Shown here piece by piece: positions 23,901 to 36,100 of a DNA stretch of 64,000 bases. Both the position numbers and the translations under genes were made by a program. The DNA lies in the NCBI GenBank assembly GCA_006937955.1, contig SSNP01000050.1, positions 2,519,748 to 2,583,747 on the forward strand, read 5' to 3'. The notes under the pieces were generated by a model. That model had not been told where the DNA came from. It was given only the letters and a program-made list of their open reading frames with translations, and searched no databases. Source of the DNA: Pachypanchax playfairii. Its lineage: Eukaryota > Chordata > Actinopteri > Cyprinodontiformes > Aplocheilidae. The number at the start of each line of letters is the position of its first letter. Positions within the stretch are counted from its first letter, which is position 1.

Positions 23901-26900
23901 TCATGTGATAATGAGCATTTACATAAAATCCAGGGATTCTTGCTTCTCAGTGAAATTTGTTTTATAATGCAACCCATAAAGAGTTAATGTTCTTTTAAAA
24001 CCCTGACGCTCACTAAAACCAGTGAAATTTGATTGGCTTTGCTGGCTGCAGGGTGGAGCCATTACTCATAACATGCTGCAGTGACGACCATTAAGAGCTG
24101 AGGAATCAGGGAGGTGCTGACAAACAGCTTCAGGACCGGATCACAGGAGTGGCTCTGAACGCCTCACTTAATAAAACAGCTGTTCAAACCAGATTGATTT
24201 CAAAACACTGCACATGGACGACAGTGTGTGCACATGCAAAATGCATGTAAAATATGTGCACTGGAATGAAGATAAACATGGCTGTTTCTCTGTTAATACG
24301 AAACTGATTCATTAACACAGAGATAAAACTTAAAGTAGAGGTGCAGATGATGATTATTAAATTCCAGGGATCATGAGACATGTTGGTTAAAAGAATTTGG
24401 CATGTATATGGTTTATGCATGAAAAAGGGATTGATTGATAAGCATTTGGGTACAGTGAACTATCATCCAGGACAGTTTGTTGCAGAAAGAACACAACAAA
24501 CTGTAGAGTTAATTTATTCATAAGCAACTGCGCAGCCTTCTGTCTGATTGACTTATTTATTTCAGACTGACAAAAAAAAAAGTGTATAGAACTTTATGAG
24601 ACCCAGTCGAACCTTTGTTCCAGCAGAGAAACAGGTGAAGAGGGACAGTGCATCCTGTCTTCATGTATCAACTTGCATTACTTCAACTGATACGGTCAAT
24701 ATTTAAAAATTACATAAAATTTCATGTAGATATTTATTTCACACATCTTCAAACTGCTAAAGATTTTACATGGTTTTATGTTGGAATTCTTCAGTTATTT
24801 ACAAGCACAAATATCTACCAGAAACAAATGTACCTCTTCCAGGGCATCCAGGGGTCACATCCAGCAGGAATTTCTAAATATTTCTGCTGAAATAACTGTG
24901 TACAGTCAAACTAAAAGCTTTTTATAAAATACATTTACATGAATATGTGAAACTTTGGAGACTGAAGCAGTTTTAAGAAGGTAGAAATTCACTTTGCTGT
25001 ACTCAAACCAGCCTTTAGCTCATCATTCATACCTGCTGTAAAACCTCCAACAGGTAAAATGTTAATTACTTATAACTTTTCCGACATTTTAAACACAAAG
25101 TATCTCTCATTTGAATTATGTTTTCAAATTGTGTTTTCATTCAGCTCGTTTTAGGGTCAGACACCGAATGAAAGATTTGAGTTTACTACAATAAAGTAAT
25201 TACAAAGGCGGCATTTACCAGTGGACAAAAATACAAATATGAATCAATAACTAGAAACAGAAAAATGGAAAAAAGTAATAAATCAAGTGTTTCAGCTTGT
25301 AAAGTGTAAAGATTTTACAATATCTCAGCCTACGGAGTGAGGGAGTATGTTTTTATTTTTAATCAGAGAAACTACTGAAACTTTCTGCTCCATTAGGGTT
25401 TAAATATTCCAATAAGGTGCCAACAAATTTAACTCTAGTTGTGACAAACTCCCCGGAGCGTTTATATTTCGTTTCAATTCAAAAAAAGAATTTTCTCCTC
25501 TTGTTTTATTTCCCACAATATGATCCAATAAAATGTAGACCAAGTGCAGTAAATATCATTACAGCCAATTTAAATGGCTGTATTTCACAAATGTTTTTGG
25601 TATTACACTTTCCCAAAGGTTCTCTTATAAAATTGCTTTTGAGTGTTCACATCATTTCATCATTGAAGTTTTGGCCAGAACAGAATGTCTGCAGCACAAC
25701 AGTAAATCATATTAAATCACATGTAGGATTTTTATTCAGTGTGTTTTGAATACTTGAGGTAATTTCTTTAACAGCTGAAGAAACAAGGCAGTGTGAAATG
25801 TTCGGCACGCTCACAATCATTTCAAATTTATGTGGCAACTTACAAAAACTATTTATTGTTTGAGAGTTGCGCTTCAATAAATTGTTAAAGTGTATTTTCT
25901 GTGAACGTGTACTGGCGTGAATGAAAGGTGACAAGAAGGGGGCGGGGTTATAGGTGTGCAGGTTTTACATTAATAACTAGTGTGTTTGTAAGGTGGTGGG
26001 GGGACAGGAGTCTGTTTACCTTTAGGAGACGGAGCAACATTGCACAGTGATGTTCCTTTCATGTGCCTCTCTGCACCTGAGAATTAGAGAGAACCGAGAT
26101 TTAAAGAAAAATAATACAATCGCATCATGACAACACAAGGTATGTGTAATCCTGACAGACACGCACCAGAAAGAAAAACAAAAGTTCTGAGTTTGTGCAG
26201 ATTGGCTGCATGTAGTAAAAATGTTGACTGTTGGAGAAAATCACTGAACATCAGTCTCAAAGTGAAATTTCATGTACTTTTTGAAGCCAGTTTCAAACCA
26301 CAGCTGATGTTCAGGAATCATCAGCTCATGGCTACGTGGAGATGAGTCGAATACTTCCTGAAATATATTGAAACTGTAAAGAATTCTGTTGTTTGGTTGG
26401 TTTTGTTTCAGGTGTTTCTTTCTTCTCAACTGTCTTTACCTAAACGCTCATCAAACTGCAGAAGCTCATTTCTCGTTTATCTTTAGTTTTTGGGGCCCTC
26501 CAAGGGGGTTTCTGAATAATTTGTGATTTTTTCCTGCTTGGCCTGTTTAGATCTGCACTGATGATGTAAACATGTACAGATGTGAGCTGTCAAACATGTT
26601 GAAGCCATTCAGAAAGTAATTAATAGAAAATCCCTTTGATAAACCTCTGTGTTTGTTAATGCACTTTAACTCACCTCCATGTAGCTGGGCTTTGGTGAAT
26701 ATCTGGTAACAGCTGTGATTTTTATGTAAAAAATGACCAGGAAAGCTAGAATTTAATAATTTTCTCAAAAAGTCGATGTATAAACATGCAGTGGCTCTTA
26801 AAAATGTAATACAGAAACTTTGATCCTTTGAATTTCTGTCTGGTTGGAGAAAGTACGTAAAGACTGTCTGGTTCATGTAATACAACAGAGACAGATAACT

Positions 26901-29900
26901 AAAGCCTCGTTGGATGTGAGTTGATCAAAAATACGACACAAACATCAATTTTTATGCACATCATACAGTCAATTAAACAAAGTTCCTCGTAACTTAAGAA
27001 AATTAACTCCCATATAAAAAACGAAGCATGATGTGATGAAAACAGCTGAGATGTAACATTTAGAGTGAAAAAAATCTCTAAAGACAAAGTCAGTTTTGAG
27101 TGTTTTGGTCCACAAACAAACATTTTATCTCTTAAATTTTGAATGACGACACACAACCTGCTCAGATTAATATCTGTATACATATGTCATGAGATTCCTT
27201 TTAGTTTTACTGACATTTAATTTTTAATTAAAAGTCAACAAAAGGCACTTTTCAAATAAAACATGCAAACACTGGAGCGGAGGGACAGGTGCAGACTTTA
27301 CTCCTGGACAAACAACAGACACTATCATAGCGAGTGCTGTTGGCTGGCTTCAGTTTACGCTCCACTGTGTGTCAAAGCTCATAAGTCACGAGGGTCTGGT
27401 GCTGCTAGGTCATGCAGAGATGACAGTTAAAAATGAAACATGCAGTCTCATGGCTCCCACAAAACACACTGGACCTGGACTGACGCCAAACACACTGACT
27501 GGGCCCGTTTTTACCATCTCACAGGACAGCTGACTTCCATATTTAAAGCTGTCGTAAAACTTACATCCAGGTGTTGCTTGAATATTTCATGCTATCTGAA
27601 ATCATTGGTTTCAGTAGTAGAGAAGGTGCTTTGGTACAACAAATGGTAAAACTGTAAGTAGAAACAAGTGGACAACTTTCATCCCTTTTCAAATGTGTTG
27701 TATTAAATACTACAGAAACAAATAGTCAAAGTAAGTAAAGCTTAAAGTTCCACTGAAAGGTGAAATGAAAAACATCAGCTGTTTCTATGCACCTTGGTTC
27801 CAACTGATCTGTCTTACTGTTGTAAGTCTTGAGTCTTTTTTTTGGGGGGGGGTTGTTGTTGTTGCATGTTTCAGCTTGCAGCAGAAGAATCCTTAAAACC
27901 AAACTAATGTCTCTTCAGGACACACAACACACTCCTGACAGACACTCCTGTAAGTCCTTTGATTCTGCACATTAGTGAGAAATAGAGAGGGACTTAATTG
28001 TTCAAGCTGAAACACTAAAACTGGAGCAGTAGCTCATCTGGTTCTAGTGGAAAACTGGCAACTGCAGGACATTTAACATGCAACAAACATAAGGAACCAA
28101 TCTTTGCAACTTGGGTGGACTTTTATTTACAGCTGATTGTCAGTAACAAGGTTTATTTAACGCAGGGTTCCTGCATTATTTTCAGATCAGAGTTCCAGTC
28201 TTTTTAAGGCTAAAATTTCCAGATGCTTATATACAAACATCTACAACTAATTATCAGGCTTTTTTAAACCTGTATGCTTTAAAAACAAACAACGCAGAAG
28301 AGAACAGGGAATGACAGTTAACACTATATTCCCATTACAAAGAGTGTCTCCTTCAGGGCTGGTTTAACTACAGACTGATGGGTTGTTGCCTACGTGAACA
28401 TGTATGTAGCACTTTTCAATTTAACTAACAAACAAAATATTTTATGATGTATTTCTCATTCAAACGTAGCTGACAGGTAAGGTGCTGCATTCAGTAGCTA
28501 CTTGAAGGTTTGATGTCTTTTTCAAAGACAAATCAACAAGTGGAGTAGCTGTGAACTGAATACAACCTCGTCTGTCACCTGCGAAGGTGTTCCAGCGTTC
28601 ACGCGTCTCTGACATTAAACCAACAACATTGAATAAGTGATCAAGGTGGGATAATGTCAATCTTTTATATATAATCAGTGAAACCCAACATGAATTATCC
28701 AGAAACACCCATCCTTTTCTAAAGAATCAATTTCTGACTCAGCCAAGCATGGCTGAATTACATATCGCAACATGTGGGGTCAAAGGTCAGCAGCTGCTGT
28801 TAGATGAGCAGCACAGACAGAGGTGGGGAGCCATTTGTATAATCACAGATCCAGGAATTACATAAAACTGTCACAAAAGTGACTTTCATTTTCAGGTAGT
28901 CTATATGTTTTTTCAGTTTCATTTTTATTGACTAACCTAATGCAAGTAATAATACTGACAAAGAGATGTGAGTTTGTATTGGTTTAAGTTTCCTTAAGTT
29001 GTCTGAAAGTAAAATCCTAACACTGGGAAAATGGAAAAGATAATCTAAACATAAATGTTTCAATGTGTCAATGTTAAATGAGAAATTGAGGGTTGAGATT
29101 GTCACGCAGCTGATAAACTGAGAGGAACTATTTATTTATTTATACAGAATTATTTGTGTAAAAAGGAACATGTAGTTTTTTTTATCATCAGTTGATGCAT
29201 GTTTGTTGTGTTTTGTTACATTTATAATAATAAATGTGGCATTAAAGTTTGTCAACAGAAAGAAAACAAACATCTCACTGAAACAGCTGATGTTTTAGAA
29301 AGTCTGTGCAGTTTGTGAGATATTTACATTCACAATTTCTTAAATTCTATTAGTCAAAACAATAGTTGAGACAAAATTTACCAATAAAATCAACTCAAAC
29401 TACTGCAAGATGAGAATGTTCAAAGTTTTTCTCAAATCTCTGCAGATGTTAAGGTGTTAAAAATAGAGGATGATGAGAGCATGATGACTTACTGCAGGGG
29501 CTGTTCTGGTGGTATTGCAGATATGAGAACGATAGGACTGGTGCCAGCTCAACTTTTCCTGCCTCATTTGTCTCCTGCGAGTCCACGCCAATCTCTTCCC
29601 CCTTTAGCCGCTGCCCCGCCCCTTCCTGGTCTGCCCAGACCACACCTCTCTCCCTTAACACAAGGTGTTCTAGCTCCTGGTTTTCCATTTCATCCGCGGC
29701 CGTGGCCAACCCAGCCTCGTAAAGTGTAGAGAAGTGCCGACTATAAGCTGGCAACAAGATGTTTACCATTCTGAAAAGATAAATTACATTAAGGTGGAGT
29801 GTGCATTCTAAAGATATGATAATAACATTTGAGGGTTAAGAGTCAGCCTACTTCTGCATGCGCTTGTTCTCCTGATCCTGCAGCGTAGTGAGCTCGATCA

Positions 29901-32900
29901 TCTGTCTGATGTGCTGTTTGAGATCATTTACCTGCAGCTCCAGTCTGTGGCAATACAAGCTTTTTTCTAACACCTGGAAAAAGAAAAGAAGCGTGACCTC
30001 AGAAAGCAGAAATGATGAGACAAAGCCTTCAAACACAACAGCACACTGAGTGAACACTCTAATGAGCAGAATCACACAAAAAAGTTGGTTAGAGAGCCGT
30101 TTACTAGCAAGAGGACAAAAAGTTCTGTGTTCATCCATGTTTCATCAGAACAGCAGGCAGCTGAAGGTACAAAGGGGAGGGAAAAAAAGGGAAGAATTGT
30201 GACGTGAAGAAACTACGAAACAACAGCAGAGAGAACATTTGACTTGTGGGTGCGTCATAGTTCTGGGTCAGTTCCTGGAAGAAAGGATAAAAAAGAAAAA
30301 AATAACATGCACAGGGTTTTAGGTAACTGGCTGCTGTGTGAGGGATGAGCAAAGGGTATTGATTTAGTCTCTTCAGTGATCCACAAGTAAGCTGGAGAAA
30401 TAAAATGAGCATGCTTCTCATTACTGAGAGAACAGATGGGAAGAAAACAAAGGCAGTCACGATGCCAGTTAAGACACAGCCTACCTTCCAAAATAAACAA
30501 ACAAAAAACAGTAAGCAAAGAATTTTGACAAATATGACCCACATTGTTGAGTCATATCCACGTGGTAAGTGATTACGCATTTAGTCCTCATCACAATTTG
30601 TCTTAACAGACCTGGTGTCCAAAGACTGAAAATAATCCATCACTGATGTGACAGATCAGTGTTCTTGAACCTTATTTATGGAAACAATGATTTCTGCATT
30701 ATGAGAATATTCAGAAATGTCATTATAAATGACCAGGAGTTATACTAAACTGAATAAATGTATTTTTACAAACTCTGAGAAAGGTCATTAATACAATTAG
30801 TCAGTTGGAATCAAAGATACAGATCTGTCTGCTGGTTCCAACATGTGAATCGGTCATTGAGTTTCATTTACCTCTGAGTTTTGATCACTTGACTTCAGCA
30901 ACTTAATGTCATTTTCAACACGATGAAGCAAACCATCGTTTTCCAGGAAACAAGTCTCTGTCTCCTTCAGACGTTTGAAGATGTGTTGTTGCTGAGTGCG
31001 TAAGCTGGCGATCTTCCGCTCATGCTTACAAGTGGCCTGTTGACAGAAAAAAGAACCAAAAACAAAGAAAAGGTAAGATGAACATGACAACTAACCAGCT
31101 GATCTGAATACAATAAACAGCTGGAAACAGCAATATAATGAAATAATGAACATTATTTTCAGTTTTTCTTGTTTTGGTTTACACTGTGAGCCATAATGCA
31201 AATCTTGACAATTACTTTTTGTGTCATGTGACTCTTGAGACTACCACTGACATTCAAACTGCAGAAAAGAGCCAGGAACGGATGAACAGTTACTGTTTCC
31301 TGTAGAGCTGTAAATAAACAGCTAAGGAGAAAAGATGAGTGAAATGAGGACTCAGCAGCTTTTTTTCCTGCAGGGATGATGGAGTCTGAAAAGACCATGC
31401 GGTGCACACATCATCTACCTTTTCCGTCTTCTCTTTGGCACAGAAGTATTGGACCTGCAGGTAGTCCTCCTCACTGTAGCGCTGGCGCAGCTCATTCGCC
31501 TTTAGTTGCCTCTCCAGATCCAGCTGTTCTCGTCTGATTTGGGCACGGCTTGAAAAGATGCTCTGCAGAGCTTCTGAAACTCTAGATAGATAGATAGGTT
31601 TTAAACCACAAGCTCTGCTGAATGTCAAACTTCAGAAATATAATTTAACACAAAGTAAAACAAACAGGAAAGTTTTAATCCGGCTCTTTTGCTGTTAAAA
31701 AACATTGTGGCACTTAAACCGGTTTCATTTTAAAATATGTTAAAAGTGAATTTTACTTATTGTGAAGTGCTCCAATATTCAAGGAGAAAAACATTTTATT
31801 CTGCATTCCGACATATTTAACATGTCATTTATTTGTCATTTAATGAAATGAAATTGCATTGTGCTGGTGTGTTTAAAATCAGCATCCTTTATCACATATC
31901 AGGAGATCAATCAACACCCGGGTGGGGAGCAGAACCACTCGTATCTACTGATGCTCCAGCTGCAGGGAGACTTTCCATCTCAGCAATCTGTGTTGTCCAT
32001 TGCCCATTCATCATGATTCTACAAGTTGCAGTTATGGACCGCATCCACTGCGTTGCCCACAAGCAGTGTAAAAAAAACTCCTGTTCAAAACAGGGTAAAG
32101 AAGCTGACTCTCTAACAATTCTTCACAGCCTGGCAACAATAATCTGGGACACTTGGGATAAACAGTGAGCATGTACCTCTACCTCTGTGTCTGGGTGGAA
32201 AGATGACCACCCAAACAAACAACATACCCCCCCCCCCCAAAAACAAACAAACAAACAAACAAAAAAAAACTATGGTGTAGTTGTTTGGGGTGTTTAGCCA
32301 TAAAATGAGCCCGGCTAATGGCTCTGCTGCCCAGATTCGTATTTTGTGCTTCCTTGCTTAGTCAGCCACCCATCTTCCCAGCAGTCTACATAACTCCTTA
32401 ACTCATTCAAACAAACACAACTACAGTAGTGGGTTCGGCTAAACATGTAATACTTAGAGGTGTTTTGATCATCTATTACTTACACACATAATTGGAATGT
32501 GAGGACAGAGAATCAGAAACACTTTTGAGTGTAACATGTTCAGTCAAGTATTAAATTATGATCAAATATTTCAAATTTCCCATCAAAATCACTTTAGATA
32601 TATTCATACAAATAGTTAGTATAAGATTTTCTATTCTCTTCAGCTAATACTAAATAAAAAAAAATCATGTATTTAGATTAATATTTAGTACAAATAACAG
32701 TTGGAAACTGTGATCAAGTCAAAGCATGTAAGATTTATTCAGTCTGGAGCTTCTGAAACACGTCACTTCTATTCATACTGAGCAAGAACCATATTCCTAT
32801 TACTTGATTTACACATGTATTTATGGAACAGAGCTGAGGTGATGCGCTGATTGGATGCAAGCAGCTGTCTAGTTGAGTGAAGACAGCAGAGGAGTCAGGA

Positions 32901-35900
32901 GAGGCATGCAGGTAAATAAAGGCTGCAGAGCTGTCACTGAAATGTGACTGCACTCTTCAATGTACCTCAGTGACGTAGGAGACGTTGTGGCCTTGCTAGA
33001 CTGTTGAATTTTTAATAGCGCGAGAAGCGTGCAGCCTCTATTCAGAGCTTCTCTCTGTGCGAGTTGTGAATTCTGATGCCAGTGAATGAAGTGTGTGTGG
33101 GAGCGAGACTCATTCAGCTTTTCCCTGTCCCCCCCACCCCAACACAAATACCCCGACAGATGCCACTTTACGCCTTAAAGACAATGAGATAAGATGTGGC
33201 TGGTCTGATTCATGTAAAAATATAAATAAACGTGTATCATTTGTACTATAAAAAGGACACAACTGTCTGAGATTAAAACACTTCATTCATTCATCCCCTG
33301 CTGCATAATCATAGCAGACAGGAAATGAAAACAGGCTGCACCAAATTAAATTGGACTTTCCTTTCAAACTGTCGGATGTAACAGTTTCAATCCTGATCCT
33401 TTAGCCTTAAAACACAGCTGCCTTTAATCCAAGATGTAAGACCCCCCTGCCTAAGCAAGAATATTGAAAGCTTAAGATACTCAGCGATTCATAGTGTTTT
33501 CTAACAGAAACCTGCACATTTAAATCAAACTCTTTCAACATAAATATTGTATCCACTTTATATAAAAAGATTATAAACTTAACCCCATAAACATCTTTGG
33601 TCTGTTTGAGGAAACTGGAGTAAAACTGTGCAGAAAGTACCCAGCTGGCAGTCGAACACAGGACCTTCTTGCTGCAGAGCAACAGCGCTAACAACTGCAC
33701 CGCTATGTAAACACATAAAACCTAAAATGAATAATAAAATTTCTCCAGAGGGTTTAAGTAATCATTTACATTTCTTCATTTAGCACGATTTTTTTCCAAA
33801 GACAAATTAAAAAGCAGATCATTTATTTTCTGGTATTTGGTTTTCAGAGGGAAGAACTGGTCAAATCGGTTTAGGAGAGAAAGATTTAAAATAAAAGCAT
33901 TTGTGTGTATTTTTATAAATCAATGTGACATGTTAGACCCACAGGTGCAGCATGAAGTCATCACTAAAAATGGACCATTTTCCAGGAAGAAACTGTTTTT
34001 ATGGGGCAGTATTCATAAAAACAACACAAAGAACTGCTTCAAATTCTAAAAGTACGTACAACAAACAAACTAGACTGTGTGCTGTGTTCATTCAAGTTAT
34101 GTGAAATGATCAAAGCTGCTATAATAGCAGTTGAGCAGCATTTATATTCTCAATTATGACACTTTGATTTTAGTACATTCTGAGCAGGTCAGCAGCTGAA
34201 AATTTCACGAGTGTGGTGTGTTGAGAGTAGTTGTGCATGACAGCACGACAGTTGTCACCATCATTGATACACACAGCATTAGTGGTTACAGAAAGGCAGA
34301 GGCAACCTTTAGGTGCAGCCCAGATCAAGAAACCCTCATGGTTTAGATTTGAAACAACTTCCTGTCATACGTGGGAGCAAAGGTACGAAGACTAGAGCGT
34401 TTATAGATGTGTGATGGTGAACCATTTAGACTTCACATCAAAACATTCAAGATTCCTAAACACTAGGGTCAAAATGAGTTGACATGGCTTAGGCTAACGA
34501 GTGTTGCCACTTGATGATAGTCACAAGACAGACAAGTGATTTGACTGATTTAATTCACAAGACTCACCTATAATAGACAAAAAAAAAATCAGTTTTTAAA
34601 TTGTTTGTTAGGGATAAGGTGGGAACCTCTGCTTAGTTATGAACTGGAACTACAACTCCTTTATGCTAGTGAAGGATGTCATTAATATAGGTCATATTAA
34701 TCCAAGTGGGTTCCAAAACAGGCAACTGGACTCTTTTCTTTGTTCTGGAAGATGATTCGCTTCGCATCCGAGGAGCTGAAATGAAGAAGCCCCACAGAGG
34801 CGAAACGTCTGCAAGAACAAAGTACAGTTGCCTTTTTTTAACCCACTAGCACAAATCCTGTATGCTGACGATGATGTAATGTTTGATTTCTTTCTTTGTT
34901 TTTCTCTCAAGCTCAGGCTATCCAGAGGCAGGCTCACAGCATGATGACAGGTCCTGATTTCCTATGAAGACTTGGGAAACCCTCAGTAAGAGCTCCAACA
35001 GGAGTCATGGACAATCTCAACTTCCCTCAAGTAAAGGCTGTTTCTTTAAAATGGTACACAAATTGAAACCATAACAGCTGATTGCTTGCAAGCAATCAGA
35101 TGCACGAGTTGCTGTGGCAACAACAATAGTATCTTTAACAAATTAGCTACGCTGGTGGCACGACTCTTCACAAGCTCCTTCTGCCTGAATCAGATTCTGC
35201 ATTCCAATAACGGCGTTTACGATGAAGGATTTATGACATATGGAAAAAAAGGTTTACTGACATGTTGGAAGCTACGCTGGGAATCACACGGCATGCATAC
35301 CTTTTGAACTCTACTTGTTTCTGGGAAGGGATCGTGTTGAAAGCCCCGGGCGCCACGTTCTTCGCCTCGTATTCTTTCAGTTTCTGCTTTAACTGTAAAA
35401 TCTTTGTAGGAAAAAAAATAAGACAGAAATGAGTCACAGATGTGTCCAAATTTGTAAGAGTTTCTTCATTGAGCGCACGTGTGTTGGTTGTTTCACTTTA
35501 CCTCTTGCCGTTGCTTCTCACAGATTACAGCATATTGACCAATATGAGTGTTTAGGCTTACGACATTACTCTTGAGCTGAAAGGAAAGTTTGATGGAAAA
35601 AAATTCTAATCATTTTCAACCTTTTTGGAACATATACAAGAACCAGATAACAACTGATACATGATAGCGTTAGTACTAACCGAGGACTTGATCTCCTTGG
35701 CCCTGTTGGCATATTTAAGTGTATTTTGGGTGTCGTCATATGATTTGGACGAGGGGCTAACGTTGGCAATCATAACAGTTCTGCAGTTGCCCCCCAACGA
35801 GTCTTTCAGTATCCTGGTCAGTTTGCTGTCTCTGTACGGTATATGAGCCTTCTTACTCTAAAAAAAAGAACATTTAGGATTAGACACACACAAAAAGGTT

Positions 35901-36058
35901 TAAGGCTTGTAAAAGAGCTCAAAGAAAAGCAGCTCAAGACACCTGAAAAACTACTGAGGTCTCATTGTGCTTGCCCTGAAAATATATTAACCAGAAAGTT
36001 TGAAAGGAAAAAATACACAAACCAGAAATCCACTACTCCTGTCAAACAAGACATAAAT

Positions 36059-36100
<42 letters not shown>

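Larger units (their letters stand above)
17904..26076 (-). other. kif18a: KIF18A tail exons (coding exons 13-17)
   Basis: Residues about 657-906, low-complexity and rich in Pro, Ser and basic residues. The 57-nt exon 26020-26076 encodes AERHMKGTSLCNVAPSPK, matching the LMPSPLKG area of human KIF18A. Exon 18392-18484 encodes NPTYMGMTSAAQGKRKLN, aligning with PSYMAMTTAAKRKRKL of the human tail. The last two exons are basic (KRIKKDP, KRVAKRM). In KIF18A the tail provides a second microtubule-binding site and nuclear localisation; the basic clusters seen here fit both. Introns here are the longest in the gene (2.7, 4.6 and 3.4 kb). Confidence 0.85.
31582..35300 (-). other. kif18a: kif18a intron 8, with hairpin repeat and palindrome
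   Basis: A 3.7-kb intron. It contains a C12/(AAAC)n run at 32227-32260, a dispersed motif at about 33635-33710, an imperfect hairpin at 34721-34832 and a 22-bp palindrome at 35078-35099, each listed separately. It ends at the GATA repeat abutting the downstream exon. Confidence 0.75.
29493..35576 (-). other. kif18a: KIF18A neck and stalk exons (coding exons 7-12), with PP1-docking-like motif
   Basis: Residues about 356-656. The exons encode charged, heptad-like helices rich in Glu, Lys, Gln and Leu, for example ILQLKQKLKEYEAK and KTEKATCKHERKIASLRTQQ, consistent with dimerising coiled coil. The motif RGVVW at residues 605-609, within ERGVVWADQ, fits the [K/R]x(V/I)x(F/W) docking motif for protein phosphatase 1. 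Human KIF18A has the equivalent KKVVVWADQ, reported as its PP1-binding site. The 163-nt exon at 31419-31581 begins inside a GATA microsatellite (see findings). Confidence 0.88.
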
